Part shown: piece by piece, positions 8,421-18,200 of the stretch
Numbering within the stretch: position 1 is the stretch's first letter
How the letters are laid out: each line of letters starts with the position of its first letter
The notes under the pieces: generated by a model
Told to the model about the DNA's origin: nothing
The model's database searches: none
Seen by the model: only the letters and a program-made list of their open reading frames with translations
NCBI GenBank assembly: GCA_005223375.1
Contig: RXOD01003976.1
Coordinates: 1 to 33,700, forward strand
Source: Amoebophrya sp. AT5.2
Lineage: Eukaryota; Sar; Dinophyceae; Syndiniales; Amoebophryaceae
Direction: 5' to 3'
DNA: 33,700 nt
Translations under genes and position numbers: made by a program

Positions 8421-8500
8421 ACTTCTCCCTCCACACGCCGCACTGAATCGACAGTTTCGTCTCTTTCGACTGCACCACGACCAAGTCGACGTACAACGAC

Positions 8501-11500
8501 ATGACGGAATATCGGGCATCGACGCTGAAGGACATGGCGGCGGCGCTCGCGCCGCGTGAAGGCCGCCGTACGAAAAAGCTCGTCGAGCAGGAGGGACCGA
8601 AGGCGGGTAGCAAGAGTTCCTACCTCATCTTCGCGGAGAACTACAAGCGGGAAACGAAGTGGGAGTGTTTCAAATCGCGGGGTCCCACCGACTACTACTA
8701 CGTGCGACGCAGCGGCCGCCGAGTCGGGACCGGCGTGAGCAGCTCTTCGAGAAACTTCGGTGATTTCGACGAGGACGTGAAGGCGTATGCCGCGGCGAAC
8801 AAGATGAAACTGAAACAGGTCAAAGTGCCGGGACAGCTCTACTTCGCGTTCGAGTACAACCACAACACGGAGTGCATGCACGTCAACAACCGCGATCCCG
8901 ACATGATAGCCGAGGCGAAGAACCTTCTGGAGAAGAGCTACGCGATGAGGGACAAGCGTCCCTACGTGCCGAAAGGCAGGAAGAAGGACGGCGACGAGCC
9001 CAGCACCAGCAGTGCGTCGCAGCCACCACCGCCGCCGCCGAAACAAGGTGAGAGGGCGAAACGCAACAAGAGAGAGTCCGCCGACGGCCAGATGTACGCC
9101 CTGGTCGGCGACGGTGAAGGGCAGCTGCACGTACTGGTCGAGGAAGCAGGCACCGTCCACGACCAGTTCAACGACATCTCTCCGATAGGCGGAAACGAGC
9201 GATCTCGTGAAGTCGCCGCTCGAGGAACCTACCCGCGCATGCACAAACAGGTCGAGCCCGACGGTGGCAGCAACAGCATCCACGACATGATCCGCGAAGC
9301 GCATGACGAGAGATTGCGTCTCGCCGCGCTGCGCAAGGAGGACGGCAAGTTCCACATGATGTCCGGGGGAGATGGATCGAACAATCCGCCGCGCCGTTTC
9401 GAAGACATCGATGTCGACGCACCACCCACACCGGAGGGACCGCCCGGAACCGGACCGCCGTCGCCGACCGACAGTTATACCTGGCGCGGAATGCGGGATG
9501 ACTGGGCACGCGGTCGTGCCGGCCAGAACTGGCAGGAGTTTACAGGGCCAGAGCGCGACGAATTTAAGAGCATGATGGCGAATTGCGGGCCCGATCCCAG
9601 CAACTATTCCGCTGAGGAGTGGTTCAACTGGATCAACAAAAACCAGCCACGTTCCGATGCCCGCGGCCAGCGCGGTCCGCGCGGCGGAGGAGGACATCGC
9701 CGCAAGATGCGAGATCGCGGTGCGAACGGTGGTTCGAACGCTAGTTCGGACATGGGCCCTTCGCCACCTGTCACCGCAGGTGCGACGTCGAGCAATGACG
9801 AATACATTCATGTCCGCGAGGAGGGCATCGAACAGATCCCACAGCAGCAGGCCAGCATCCACTCCGGCCCGACCGATTTCGAGGCGTCGCCCGACCGCCG
9901 GGGCGACGACGCCGAGGAAGAGAGCGTGCGAGAGGAATCTCCTGACAAACCCACGGATGGGGCAGCGGGCGATCTCGAAGCGATGTTGGGTGAGGTTATT
10001 GCCAGTAGCCGCGGACAGGAGCCGTCGGCTGCGTACATGTCGGCGGGAGTCGGATCCTACGAGGAGCAGCAAGCAGTCGAAGCGACAGATCTCGCTGGCA
10101 GCGCCAATTGGGGGTCGGCCTACGAGGAAGCCGGGTCTGTCACTTTTCGCGGGGACGTCCACGAAGGCGACGAACAGGAGCGCGTGGACGGCGACAACAT
10201 CATTGACCCGTTCCAGGACATGCCCGACATTCTGAATGTCTGCAGCACTATGCACCAAGCGCCGCTGCGACCGGATCGACACCTCTCGGGAACTGACACC
10301 GACCATCAGTACGAGCAGCCGCCCTACGGACCCGCGGGTAACGGCAGCGGCAGCAACAATGTTCATCGCTTTGAACCGACTGGGGCACCATTCATGACGC
10401 GAGCAGAGGTCGCACAGGGTGCAGCAACTCCTTCAAATTACGCGATCGGGACCCCGCAGCAGTCTGAATACAGTGCACAGAGCCAGCGAGAAGATTTTCC
10501 ACAAGCGTCCGAGATCAGCAGTCTGCGTGGCCACGGACCGCCAGATATCTACTGGAACGGCCACCCGGAGAACAAAGCCCTTATGGGACACAGATCATTC
10601 ACGCCGTTCAACAACGTCGTCCCCGGTGACCAGCAGTCGACGATGATGCAACCAGTCATGAACACCGCACAATCAGCGCAGTTGAACACGCCCTACGGAG
10701 TCAACAACGTGCCACTGCCGACCGGAGGAGCAGTCGCTTTCGACACGTCGTTTGCTGGACCAGTCGGGCTCACACTCGGGGAGGGTCCGGGGATGACCAA
10801 CATGCCGAACTTTCAGATCGGTGGCTCCAGTTCCAGCCGCGCCGAGGCACAGGCGATCGGATTCCAGGAGAACTTGTTCGACCCGCTGGCAGCGACCATC
10901 GCCAACTTCCAGAACATCGGACTCGCCACTCCTGTCGCCAACTTCCAGAACCTCGGTCTCATTCCGCTGCCACGATCGACCGCAAACGTCGTGCAGCCCG
11001 TAGCAGCGAGTGCGCTGTCGCAGGAAACGGTGGTTCCGCCCGCGAACACGACGACTGCTGGTTCGATCAGACACAATCTGGTACCGCCGCTCCCGCCACT
11101 CGCTAGCGGAGCAGTGACTGGGCAGCTGATGAACCTGCCCGAACCGGTTCCACCAGTGATCGGCTCGACCGTGACCACACCATTGCAGCCCGAGCAACTG
11201 GACAGTGCCCGCGTGCTGTTGCGACAGGGGTCTCCACGATCACCGGCGGAAGAACACCAGTTCGCGAAACGGACGGGGATCGTAGCCTCGACACGAGTTG
11301 AAGCGGTCTCGCCGAAGACGCTGGCAATCCAGAAGTCGCAGGAAGAGCTGATGGCGCGTCGACTAGTAAGAACCGGACCGCAGGCCACGCCGGCATCACA
11401 GACCGACGAATACGATCGTCGCACAAGATCGACCACCGCTGCGATGCCCACGTCCGCATTCTACGTGCAGGGGAACAACACACCCACGTTTCCCGGAGCA

Positions 11501-14500
11501 ATTGAGCAGACGACACGTTCGCGTGGACCTCGCGCTTCCTCCAGTCCCGCCGGATCGCCAGGACTCGGGCCGGTCACGACGACGGCAGCACAGGCTGGCC
11601 AACCGAACGACGGTTTCTACAAGCAGCGCTGCCAGGAACTGGAACAACAGATGCGACAGCAACATCAGAACATCGCTGCCCAGCAAGAGAACATCGACCG
11701 ACAGCGTGATCAGTTCCATCGCAAGGTAGACGATGCGGACAGCCGGCAGGAACAGGCCTTGATCCCACAGCGGGAGCAGATGCAGGAAGAACACAAGCGA
11801 TCTATGGAGCAAATGCAGCAGCAGATGGAGCAGCGGATGCAACAGTTCGTGCGGCAGCAAGCAGAGCAGCAGCAACGGCAGATGGAGAAAATGCAGGAGA
11901 AGTGGAACCAGCAGGTGCAGCCACAGTTCACGGCTCGGACCACAACCTCTGCTGCTCCGACGCAAGCAGCGACGACGACCGCTCCAACGGTGACGGGTCA
12001 CCCCCAACCGGCATCTTCAAACACGTGGCGAGCGCCGACTGCGACGTCTGCTCCCGCCGCCACTCCCACATCGGCACCGGTTGTACCCGACGCTATCCGC
12101 CCCGACCTGACGTGGTCGGACGCGCAAGTACAGAAAGCCATGCGCATAGCCCAGCAGGACGGCGCCGATAAGACGAGGAAAAGGCTGGAAGCTGAGTACC
12201 AACAACAGTTGGAACAGGCGGCCGCGAAGGAGAAAGAGCAACGCCTGAAACGTGAAAAACAGCTGCAGGAGGAAGCCGACACGCGAGTGCAGCTTGAGCA
12301 AGCAAAGCATGCTGCCGCAATGGAAGAAGCGAAGCATACACTCGAGCAGCTCCAGAAGGCACAGGCCCGTCGGACGGAACGCGGATCGAACGACGGTGGT
12401 AACAACAGCTACTCTCGCAGCGCGACCGAGCCCCGCAGCCAGGCCGGTCACACATACACCAGCAGTTACGCCGCCGGCGATGGTGGCCAGGGTGGTCGCG
12501 GTCGTTCGGAGCAAGGCAGCGGTCGGACGACGGGACAGAGATACTCCTCTACAGCGGCTTACCGAGCCCCTGACACCGGAATGCAGTCGTCTTTTTCATT
12601 CGGCGGTGGACAAGGAGCGTCGCTTTTCGCAGCCGGCTCTAGTTCAACAGCGGGAATGACAACCGGGCACGCCTACACACACCCTACAACCGCGACTGAG
12701 GCTCCGCAAGCAACTGGTGGTGCTTTCAATGGTGGATACACGAAAGCGCCATTCAACCAAACTCGCGTCGATTCTGCTGCAGCAGCTTCAGCCGCGCACG
12801 CTTCCGGGGCCCCAGCAGGACAAGGATCGAGACGTGGATCGCAGGAAGACTTCGGAGGCGCCGCGAACCCCGACCGCAACGACGACAACCGGAGGTGGAA
12901 CAACAATCAGTGGGGCGGCCGACGCGGAGGTCGCGGTGGTCGTTGGCAAAATCGGTGGGACGATCGGGACGACGAAGACGATGGCGCGGGGTCCGATCGC
13001 ACCGACGATGGGGTTCCCATCGGCAGGTCTGAGTACGCAGTGGCACTGCAAGAAGTGCGTGACGAAGCATTCCGCCGGGGATATCTGAGATTCGGGGGAG
13101 CGATTCCGCCCGAGACTGTGCACCAGTGCGAGAATCACGGATACTCCGGAAACTACTACACTGCACTGTCGATTCCGGCCGTCCTGGGCCAACCGGGCTA
13201 CTCGCTCCAAAACTTGCCGCGCCGGGCGAATGTTAACGAACTCGAGCACAACTGTCAGATTCTGCTGCGGATCCTCAAGGGCTCCGAACTGCCGTACGTA
13301 GGCAACCTCGAGGTGTTGAGGCTGGCCAATCTGCGTTGGCCCAACCAGCGATCGCAAGAGAACTCGCAAAAGACCATCGATCAGGACAACGACTTCCAGG
13401 CGTGCTTGAAAACGACCGTCGGACAGCTTCGGAAAGTCACCGACCACAACGAGTTGGAGCGGGTCTTTGCGACCAACATGCATCGACTGATCCGGGGCGG
13501 CCGGGAAGTATGCGGTGGTGGAGACCGCAATCGCATCAAATTCGGACTGGCGGATCTGCCACAGGTCGTGAAGTGCCTCATGAATCGAATCGAAATCCAG
13601 TTCCCCGATCTCAGCACCCACGGCTTCGACGGAACCACGGACCTGCAGCCCTGGGAGCAAGCAGTGCGCAAGGCGTACCGGCAGACGCTCTTGGTGAAGG
13701 ACGGACACCTGGACCACATGACGTGGTACGGCGCACTCATCGTCGAAATTCAGCAGCAGCAGGACGACGGGGATCCTGAATCGGTCCGCACGCAGAGAAT
13801 CATGCAGGAGTCCGTCGAAGCATACGCGGGTGACGTCCTCACGCGCTGCACGCTCTTCCTGAAAATGGCCGGGACCGACAACAAGAAGATCCTCGAGGCG
13901 GGGATGCACCATCTAATCATGGCACTCGAACAGAAAGTCACGCTCTGCCGGAAGGCCGCTCGAGTCGACATGGCCGAACTGCCCGTGCCCGCGTACTTCA
14001 ACGGAGAAGGTCGACTGTTCCTGGAGGCGTACGGCGTCCGCATCGAGGAGGTGAACAAGAGGTTGCGCAAGCGCGAGAAGACACTGAAGCCACTGGAGGT
14101 GGCGCCGCGAGGAGATCTTCACACCCTGGCAGTCATCGAAGCCATCTACTACGCGCAACACGACGCGAAGAACCTCGCCATCTTGACGAACCTGAGTTTC
14201 GTGCCGATCGCCGCGGGCGCCGAGCAGTACATGCGCGACCTGGCCGCCAGCGTTGGTTACAGCAACAACGGTCGCATTTTGGACATCCAGGCCGACCGCC
14301 AGCGAACCGGGGGCGCCAACGGACACAACCTCCAACTCCACGAGAACAAGGCCGGCTCCGGATCGGGAAACCCCAGTAAGAACACCAACAGCTACGGTAG
14401 CGGCGGTGGTAACGGTTACTACGGATACAACAACACAACGCGCAACTTCAAGGGCAACTGGCGGGACGACCAGGGCTTCAACGCCATGGGAGAGGACGCT

Positions 14501-15241
14501 ACGGCACCGGATCCACTGCTGCAAGACGACGTCGGCACCGGAATCGGAGACGGTGGGGGCGACAGCATGCACCTCATGGCCGAAGATCTGGGGAAGATGC
14601 CGGTGGGCAAGCGCGCCAACAAAGGAACATACTGCAGTGCCAATGGCGCCATCCGGCCCAAGTACAGCAAGCTGTTGAAGGCCGTCAACACCACCTGCGA
14701 CCGGGCGCACAACGGAGAATGCATCAACAACACCGTCCTCACGCCGATTGAGGGCCCGAAGATCGAGTTTCAGGGTCCGCGAACGGATTTTTTCTGTGGA
14801 TTGGACTTGATCGATGATTGCCCCTGGGGCCGGGGCTGCATGCTGGCGCACATTCGCTCGGGCTTCGCCACTGACCAAGATCGGAAGCGGTTCGTGAAGG
14901 TGAGCCTCGGAGTGGACGACGCGGAAGGCCGGATTATCTGCACGGAGGCCGAGAACGCTTTCATGTCTTACACGAAGGACAAGAAGAAGAAGTTCTACAA
15001 CTATTTCGAAGGGAAGACAATGCAGGAGATCCGCACGACACTCGCGTACACCGCCACCGACAAGTTTCCGTTCGACAAAAGCGAAGGCAACGCGCCGTTG
15101 TACCACAACATGCAAGTCACCATGCCGTACAACTGGGCAGACCAGTCCGAGCTGACGAAGAAGTTCACCGGTGCAGCCACGCGCCCCGGGCTGTTGCAGC
15201 AACTGCAGGATGCCAACATCTCGATCACGTCGTCTTTTTAG
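8501..15241 (+). CDS. gag: gag-like structural polyprotein, 2246 aa
   Basis: The frame is open from an ATG at 8501 to a TAG at 15239. Layout by residue: an ordered N-terminal part (1-155), a Pro6 and basic linker (about 170-195), and a long Gly/Pro/Thr/Gln-rich disordered region. A Gln/Met-rich coiled coil (about 1036-1142) and a second coiled coil (about 1210-1290) follow, then an Arg/Gly/Asn RGG-type segment (about 1465-1490). A mostly helical globular region (about 1507-1937) could be the capsid. A Gly/Asn/Tyr stretch (about 1950-1994) and a CCCH zinc finger near the C-terminus (2099-2117) close the protein. Coiled coil, putative capsid, then a nucleic-acid-binding finger, immediately upstream of pol, is the gag plan, although this protein is several times the usual gag length and no capsid homology is recognised by eye. 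Its RNA leader carries the hairpin array. The -1 pol frame overlaps its last 367 nt. Confidence 0.75.
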   Translation: MTEYRASTLKDMAAALAPREGRRTKKLVEQEGPKAGSKSSYLIFAENYKRETKWECFKSRGPTDYYYVRRSGRRVGTGVSSSSRNFGDFDEDVKAYAAANKMKLKQVKVPGQLYFAFEYNHNTECMHVNNRDPDMIAEAKNLLEKSYAMRDKRPYVPKGRKKDGDEPSTSSASQPPPPPPKQGERAKRNKRESADGQMYALVGDGEGQLHVLVEEAGTVHDQFNDISPIGGNERSREVAARGTYPRMHKQVEPDGGSNSIHDMIREAHDERLRLAALRKEDGKFHMMSGGDGSNNPPRRFEDIDVDAPPTPEGPPGTGPPSPTDSYTWRGMRDDWARGRAGQNWQEFTGPERDEFKSMMANCGPDPSNYSAEEWFNWINKNQPRSDARGQRGPRGGGGHRRKMRDRGANGGSNASSDMGPSPPVTAGATSSNDEYIHVREEGIEQIPQQQASIHSGPTDFEASPDRRGDDAEEESVREESPDKPTDGAAGDLEAMLGEVIASSRGQEPSAAYMSAGVGSYEEQQAVEATDLAGSANWGSAYEEAGSVTFRGDVHEGDEQERVDGDNIIDPFQDMPDILNVCSTMHQAPLRPDRHLSGTDTDHQYEQPPYGPAGNGSGSNNVHRFEPTGAPFMTRAEVAQGAATPSNYAIGTPQQSEYSAQSQREDFPQASEISSLRGHGPPDIYWNGHPENKALMGHRSFTPFNNVVPGDQQSTMMQPVMNTAQSAQLNTPYGVNNVPLPTGGAVAFDTSFAGPVGLTLGEGPGMTNMPNFQIGGSSSSRAEAQAIGFQENLFDPLAATIANFQNIGLATPVANFQNLGLIPLPRSTANVVQPVAASALSQETVVPPANTTTAGSIRHNLVPPLPPLASGAVTGQLMNLPEPVPPVIGSTVTTPLQPEQLDSARVLLRQGSPRSPAEEHQFAKRTGIVASTRVEAVSPKTLAIQKSQEELMARRLVRTGPQATPASQTDEYDRRTRSTTAAMPTSAFYVQGNNTPTFPGAIEQTTRSRGPRASSSPAGSPGLGPVTTTAAQAGQPNDGFYKQRCQELEQQMRQQHQNIAAQQENIDRQRDQFHRKVDDADSRQEQALIPQREQMQEEHKRSMEQMQQQMEQRMQQFVRQQAEQQQRQMEKMQEKWNQQVQPQFTARTTTSAAPTQAATTTAPTVTGHPQPASSNTWRAPTATSAPAATPTSAPVVPDAIRPDLTWSDAQVQKAMRIAQQDGADKTRKRLEAEYQQQLEQAAAKEKEQRLKREKQLQEEADTRVQLEQAKHAAAMEEAKHTLEQLQKAQARRTERGSNDGGNNSYSRSATEPRSQAGHTYTSSYAAGDGGQGGRGRSEQGSGRTTGQRYSSTAAYRAPDTGMQSSFSFGGGQGASLFAAGSSSTAGMTTGHAYTHPTTATEAPQATGGAFNGGYTKAPFNQTRVDSAAAASAAHASGAPAGQGSRRGSQEDFGGAANPDRNDDNRRWNNNQWGGRRGGRGGRWQNRWDDRDDEDDGAGSDRTDDGVPIGRSEYAVALQEVRDEAFRRGYLRFGGAIPPETVHQCENHGYSGNYYTALSIPAVLGQPGYSLQNLPRRANVNELEHNCQILLRILKGSELPYVGNLEVLRLANLRWPNQRSQENSQKTIDQDNDFQACLKTTVGQLRKVTDHNELERVFATNMHRLIRGGREVCGGGDRNRIKFGLADLPQVVKCLMNRIEIQFPDLSTHGFDGTTDLQPWEQAVRKAYRQTLLVKDGHLDHMTWYGALIVEIQQQQDDGDPESVRTQRIMQESVEAYAGDVLTRCTLFLKMAGTDNKKILEAGMHHLIMALEQKVTLCRKAARVDMAELPVPAYFNGEGRLFLEAYGVRIEEVNKRLRKREKTLKPLEVAPRGDLHTLAVIEAIYYAQHDAKNLAILTNLSFVPIAAGAEQYMRDLAASVGYSNNGRILDIQADRQRTGGANGHNLQLHENKAGSGSGNPSKNTNSYGSGGGNGYYGYNNTTRNFKGNWRDDQGFNAMGEDATAPDPLLQDDVGTGIGDGGGDSMHLMAEDLGKMPVGKRANKGTYCSANGAIRPKYSKLLKAVNTTCDRAHNGECINNTVLTPIEGPKIEFQGPRTDFFCGLDLIDDCPWGRGCMLAHIRSGFATDQDRKRFVKVSLGVDDAEGRIICTEAENAFMSYTKDKKKKFYNYFEGKTMQEIRTTLAYTATDKFPFDKSEGNAPLYHNMQVTMPYNWADQSELTKKFTGAATRPGLLQQLQDANISITSSF
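10901..10960 (+). repeat. 36-nt internal duplication in gag
   Basis: Two in-frame copies of a 24-base block (10901-10924 and 10937-10960) differ at two bases and encode ANFQNIGL and ANFQNLGL, 12 codons apart. This is a small tandem duplication in the disordered part of gag. Confidence 0.7.
14795..14851 (+). other. CCCH zinc finger of gag
   Basis: C2099-x7-C2107-x5-C2113-x3-H2117 (sequence CGLDLIDDCPWGRGCMLAH) fits the C-x7/8-C-x5-C-x3-H pattern of RNA-binding CCCH fingers. Gag proteins of LTR elements normally carry a CCHC zinc knuckle (C-x2-C-x4-H-x4-C) at this place; none is seen, so the CCCH finger may replace it as the nucleocapsid RNA-binding element. Confidence 0.65.
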
Positions 15242-15283
15242 ACGCGGTGGGGCCAGCACAGAAAAGTACAGCTGACTCCACCG
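15235..15283 (+). promoter_or_regulatory. candidate -1 ribosomal frameshift site at the gag stop
   Basis: The gag frame ends TCT TTT TAG, so T-TTT-TAG overlaps the stop. Slipping back one base lets the TTT codon re-pair perfectly and continues as TTA GAC GCG into the pol frame. A potential stem follows 3 nt after the TAG: CGGTGG (15245-15250) pairs with CCACCG (15278-15283), and inside it CAGC (15254-15257) pairs with GCTG (15271-15274). The pol frame is open from 14875 and has no ATG before 15634. The shift itself is inferred; stop readthrough would not work because the frames differ. Confidence 0.45.
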
Positions 15284-18200
15284 GAAAAGTGAAAGCAGTT
15301 GATCAGGATTTGCTTGCAGTGATAGTCGAAGAGAATGAAGAGATCGAAATTGATGACACCGAACACCCAAGTGAGGAACAGCTACGTCACATCATATCAC
15401 TGCGTGATGCGAGCGAACAAACGAGCGTAGGGGGCCCAGTCGGTGGTGCTGCGAATTTGACAAAAATTCCAGCCGGTGGGGGGGGAACCGTCACTGGGGC
15501 GGCCGAAATACTGCCGCCGCCAGCAGGCGGTCTCACCACACCAGCCGACCCTTACAGAAACGGTCCGAACGACATCACTCCACCATCGACGGTCAGACTG
15601 GCACGACAATGCAACGAAGACTTGGCGCAAGGCATGCCGTGTGGTACTACAGCGCCGCAGCCGGAGGTATTGGCAGAGGTTGGGGAAGTAGGTACACTCG
15701 CACAACGGCGTATTGCACAACAGGAGCTCGCGAATCTGAAGTTGCGGATTCCGGAACTACTGCTTCTCGATCTGACGCGCGGATCGGCTGAAGACGAGGT
15801 GATCGCCGAGATGCTCGACGACAACTCATTGTCGAGGAGTGAACTTGGGAGGTGTGGCTACCACGTCGAGTCGCCCGACGATCTGCGGCCGGTCGCCGAG
15901 CAGGTGCAACACGAGCTGCTGCAACAGCAGTCATTGGTACAGATCGCCGCGGTCAACAATGACAACGGCCGCGCGCCTGCAGATGGAGACGACGACTTCT
16001 ACACCCCGAAGCAGTGGACCGAAGACTCAGTCGCCGACGGCGGCAATTTCCTGTACATGGCATCTCAATGTCCCACCGTCAGTCCAGACTCGTTTGGCGA
16101 GTACAGCCAGCGGATGGGCAACATCATCGAGGCCGAGCGTGAGGCCGAGCGGCAGGTGCAGGTACAAGACAACACGAAAGAATTCGAAGTGAAAGCACAG
16201 CAGGAGATCAACGACCTGGGGGACTTCACACGGGTTTGGGTCAGCGTCAAACGCGGCCCCGACCTCTTCGTTCCCAAGGGCGCGGCGCTGTTCCTGATCG
16301 TCGGCGACGCGCCATCGCAGGAAGACGACAATAAGAGGGGGCGACGCCGCAAATACGACGCGATCTACAGTGACGGTGAAGAGGTGAAAGGTGGCTTCTA
16401 CGTCGACAAGCGCGACTGGGAACGGTTGTGCGGCCAGTACGGTCAACTCATCCGGGTCAACGGCGGCTTCCTGCCGGCCGAGGTGACGTTCCGCAGACAA
16501 CTAGAGGCACTGTTGAGACTACGTTTCCATCCCGGTCGAGATCTGTTGCTGAACGTCAGCGTCGCCAAGGCGGAACTGATCGCACCTGACATTGACGAAT
16601 TTCGTGGTCTCGACGAGATGCAGAAACAGGCTGCCGCCTGCGTGGCCGCTGAAGTCGACGGTCACCGTTACTTCACCGCGCAAGGTCCGCCGGGAGCCGG
16701 AAAAACACACACCGTGAACGCCGGACTGAAGGGGCAAGTCCAGTTGGCACGACGTGGGGAGCGGCGATCCGCCCGTCACCTGCTAGTGTCTACTAACAAC
16801 GCAGCATCGCAGGCTTACGTCGCGCTCGTCAATAAGTCCGGAGATGCGGCTGTGATTGCCGTACTACACCTGACCGCTGATGCGGCGCGGATCAAGGCCC
16901 AGAAACTGTCGGCTTGCGACTCGATGCGGTATCTCGACACCCTCGCCAAGGACAACAACGGGACTGGACTGCAGTGGGCACTGGCAGCCAAGTGGAGAGC
17001 AGCCGACGGCCGGTTCTTCAGAGCGCGCAGCAAACATGCGAAGACCCCGAATCGCGACAACGAACAGGCAATGCGTGACGCCGCGAAGGAAGAAGGCAAG
17101 TTGAAGTCCAAAGCCGAATTGGTGCTGCAGACGCTGAGCGACGCACTCACGTGCACTTGTTCTACGTCGTCGCGGATTCAGGCCGAAATCGACGGCACAA
17201 TCGTGATCGACGAACGTGAGCAGGCACCGGAGGCAGAAACGAACATTCCGGCGTCGATCAGTAGTGAGGAGGGCGTGAACATCGTAGCCGTCGGGGACAC
17301 TGAGCAGTTGAAGGTCTACGGCAAGGTCGCCGACTACGCCGTCTCGTATGCACAACGGTATCGCGCGATGGTCAGTGACGCGGGCGAACACGTGCGGCTC
17401 ACGCGGGTGCGCCGCTCCGATGACGCCATCGTAAAGCTGTTCCAGTTCAAGTATCCCGGTCTCGTGTCGGGGGGTCCAGCTGCGGACGCGCCACTTTTCG
17501 AACATCCCGTGGTTTTCATCGACTGTCCGCGAGCAGAGAAGGAGAGCAAGTACCAGTCAGCGGTTGAACTTGAAGGCGTGATGGATCTCTTGAAGCGGCA
17601 ATTCAAGCCGGGCAACGGCGACACTGCGGCACTATCGGTAGCAGTCATCACGCCGTACTCAATACAACGTGGCGCGATCAAGGCGGCTGTAACCGAGGCC
17701 CAGACGCAGAAAGAAGTTCGTGAAGGAGTCGAAGTGCAGACCGTCGACGCAGCCCAGGGGAAAGAGTTCGACGTGATCGTCGCGTCGTTCGCGAATCATG
17801 CCGTCACAGATCATCTCGTAGACCGTCGAGTACTGACGCTGCTGTCACGGGCACGACTACAGGTCTTCGTGTTTGCCGACCGCGCGCAGTTCGGAACGGG
17901 CAAAACCACAAGTCCGGCGGCTGAGAGCGGGGATCAATTCGAGATCGTCAAGCAACTCTCCGAGCGGTCCGACTGGATCAAGCCCGCGGACTTCAAGGCG
18001 CAGCTCGATAGTTACGGGAAGCTGAAGCGACCCGCCGCCGAGGGGTTTCGCGAATCCCAAGAGTGCATCGCCATTCAAGAGCATCTGCTGGTGAAGCGAC
18101 TCCGAGTTTGCGAGACCGGGAAGCTGTCTGGGAAGGACGACCCGAAGCTGATCTTCAGACCGAATGCCTTCGGGACGGAGCGCGCCCTGATGTTGGACAA

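Larger units (their letters stand above)
6767..8500 (+). other. T-rich non-coding block upstream of gag; candidate LTR and leader
   Basis: These 1.7 kb differ from both sides by a much higher T content, clearest at about 7370-7660, and lack a convincing gene. Contents, left to right: a 40-codon ATG frame (6817-6939), a purine tract (6840-6852), a GGAGGATCGG motif copy (6865), an 86-codon ATG frame of ordinary composition (7643-7903), GGCTC-rich direct repeats (7936-8052) and a hairpin array (8176-8420). Position directly before gag, altered composition and the purine tract fit an LTR followed by an untranslated leader. No matching second copy is present in the window, so LTR status and its borders are unproven. 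Confidence 0.45.

Noticed and set aside
8501..8965. FLYWCH-like finger at the gag N-terminus
   Set aside because: Only a WEC string and scattered Cys/His are present; the spacing of the family is not met.
8102..10366. 754-codon minus-strand frame opposite the start of gag
   Set aside because: It mirrors the gag codon bias, crosses the hairpin array, resembles no family and is one of several long antisense frames (also 12788-13912 and 13913-15370) expected from GC-rich coding DNA.
14788..14794. Canonical slippery heptamer T-TTT-TTC in the gag frame
   Set aside because: A -1 shift here meets a TGA in the pol frame at 14872-14874, so it cannot produce a gag-pol fusion.
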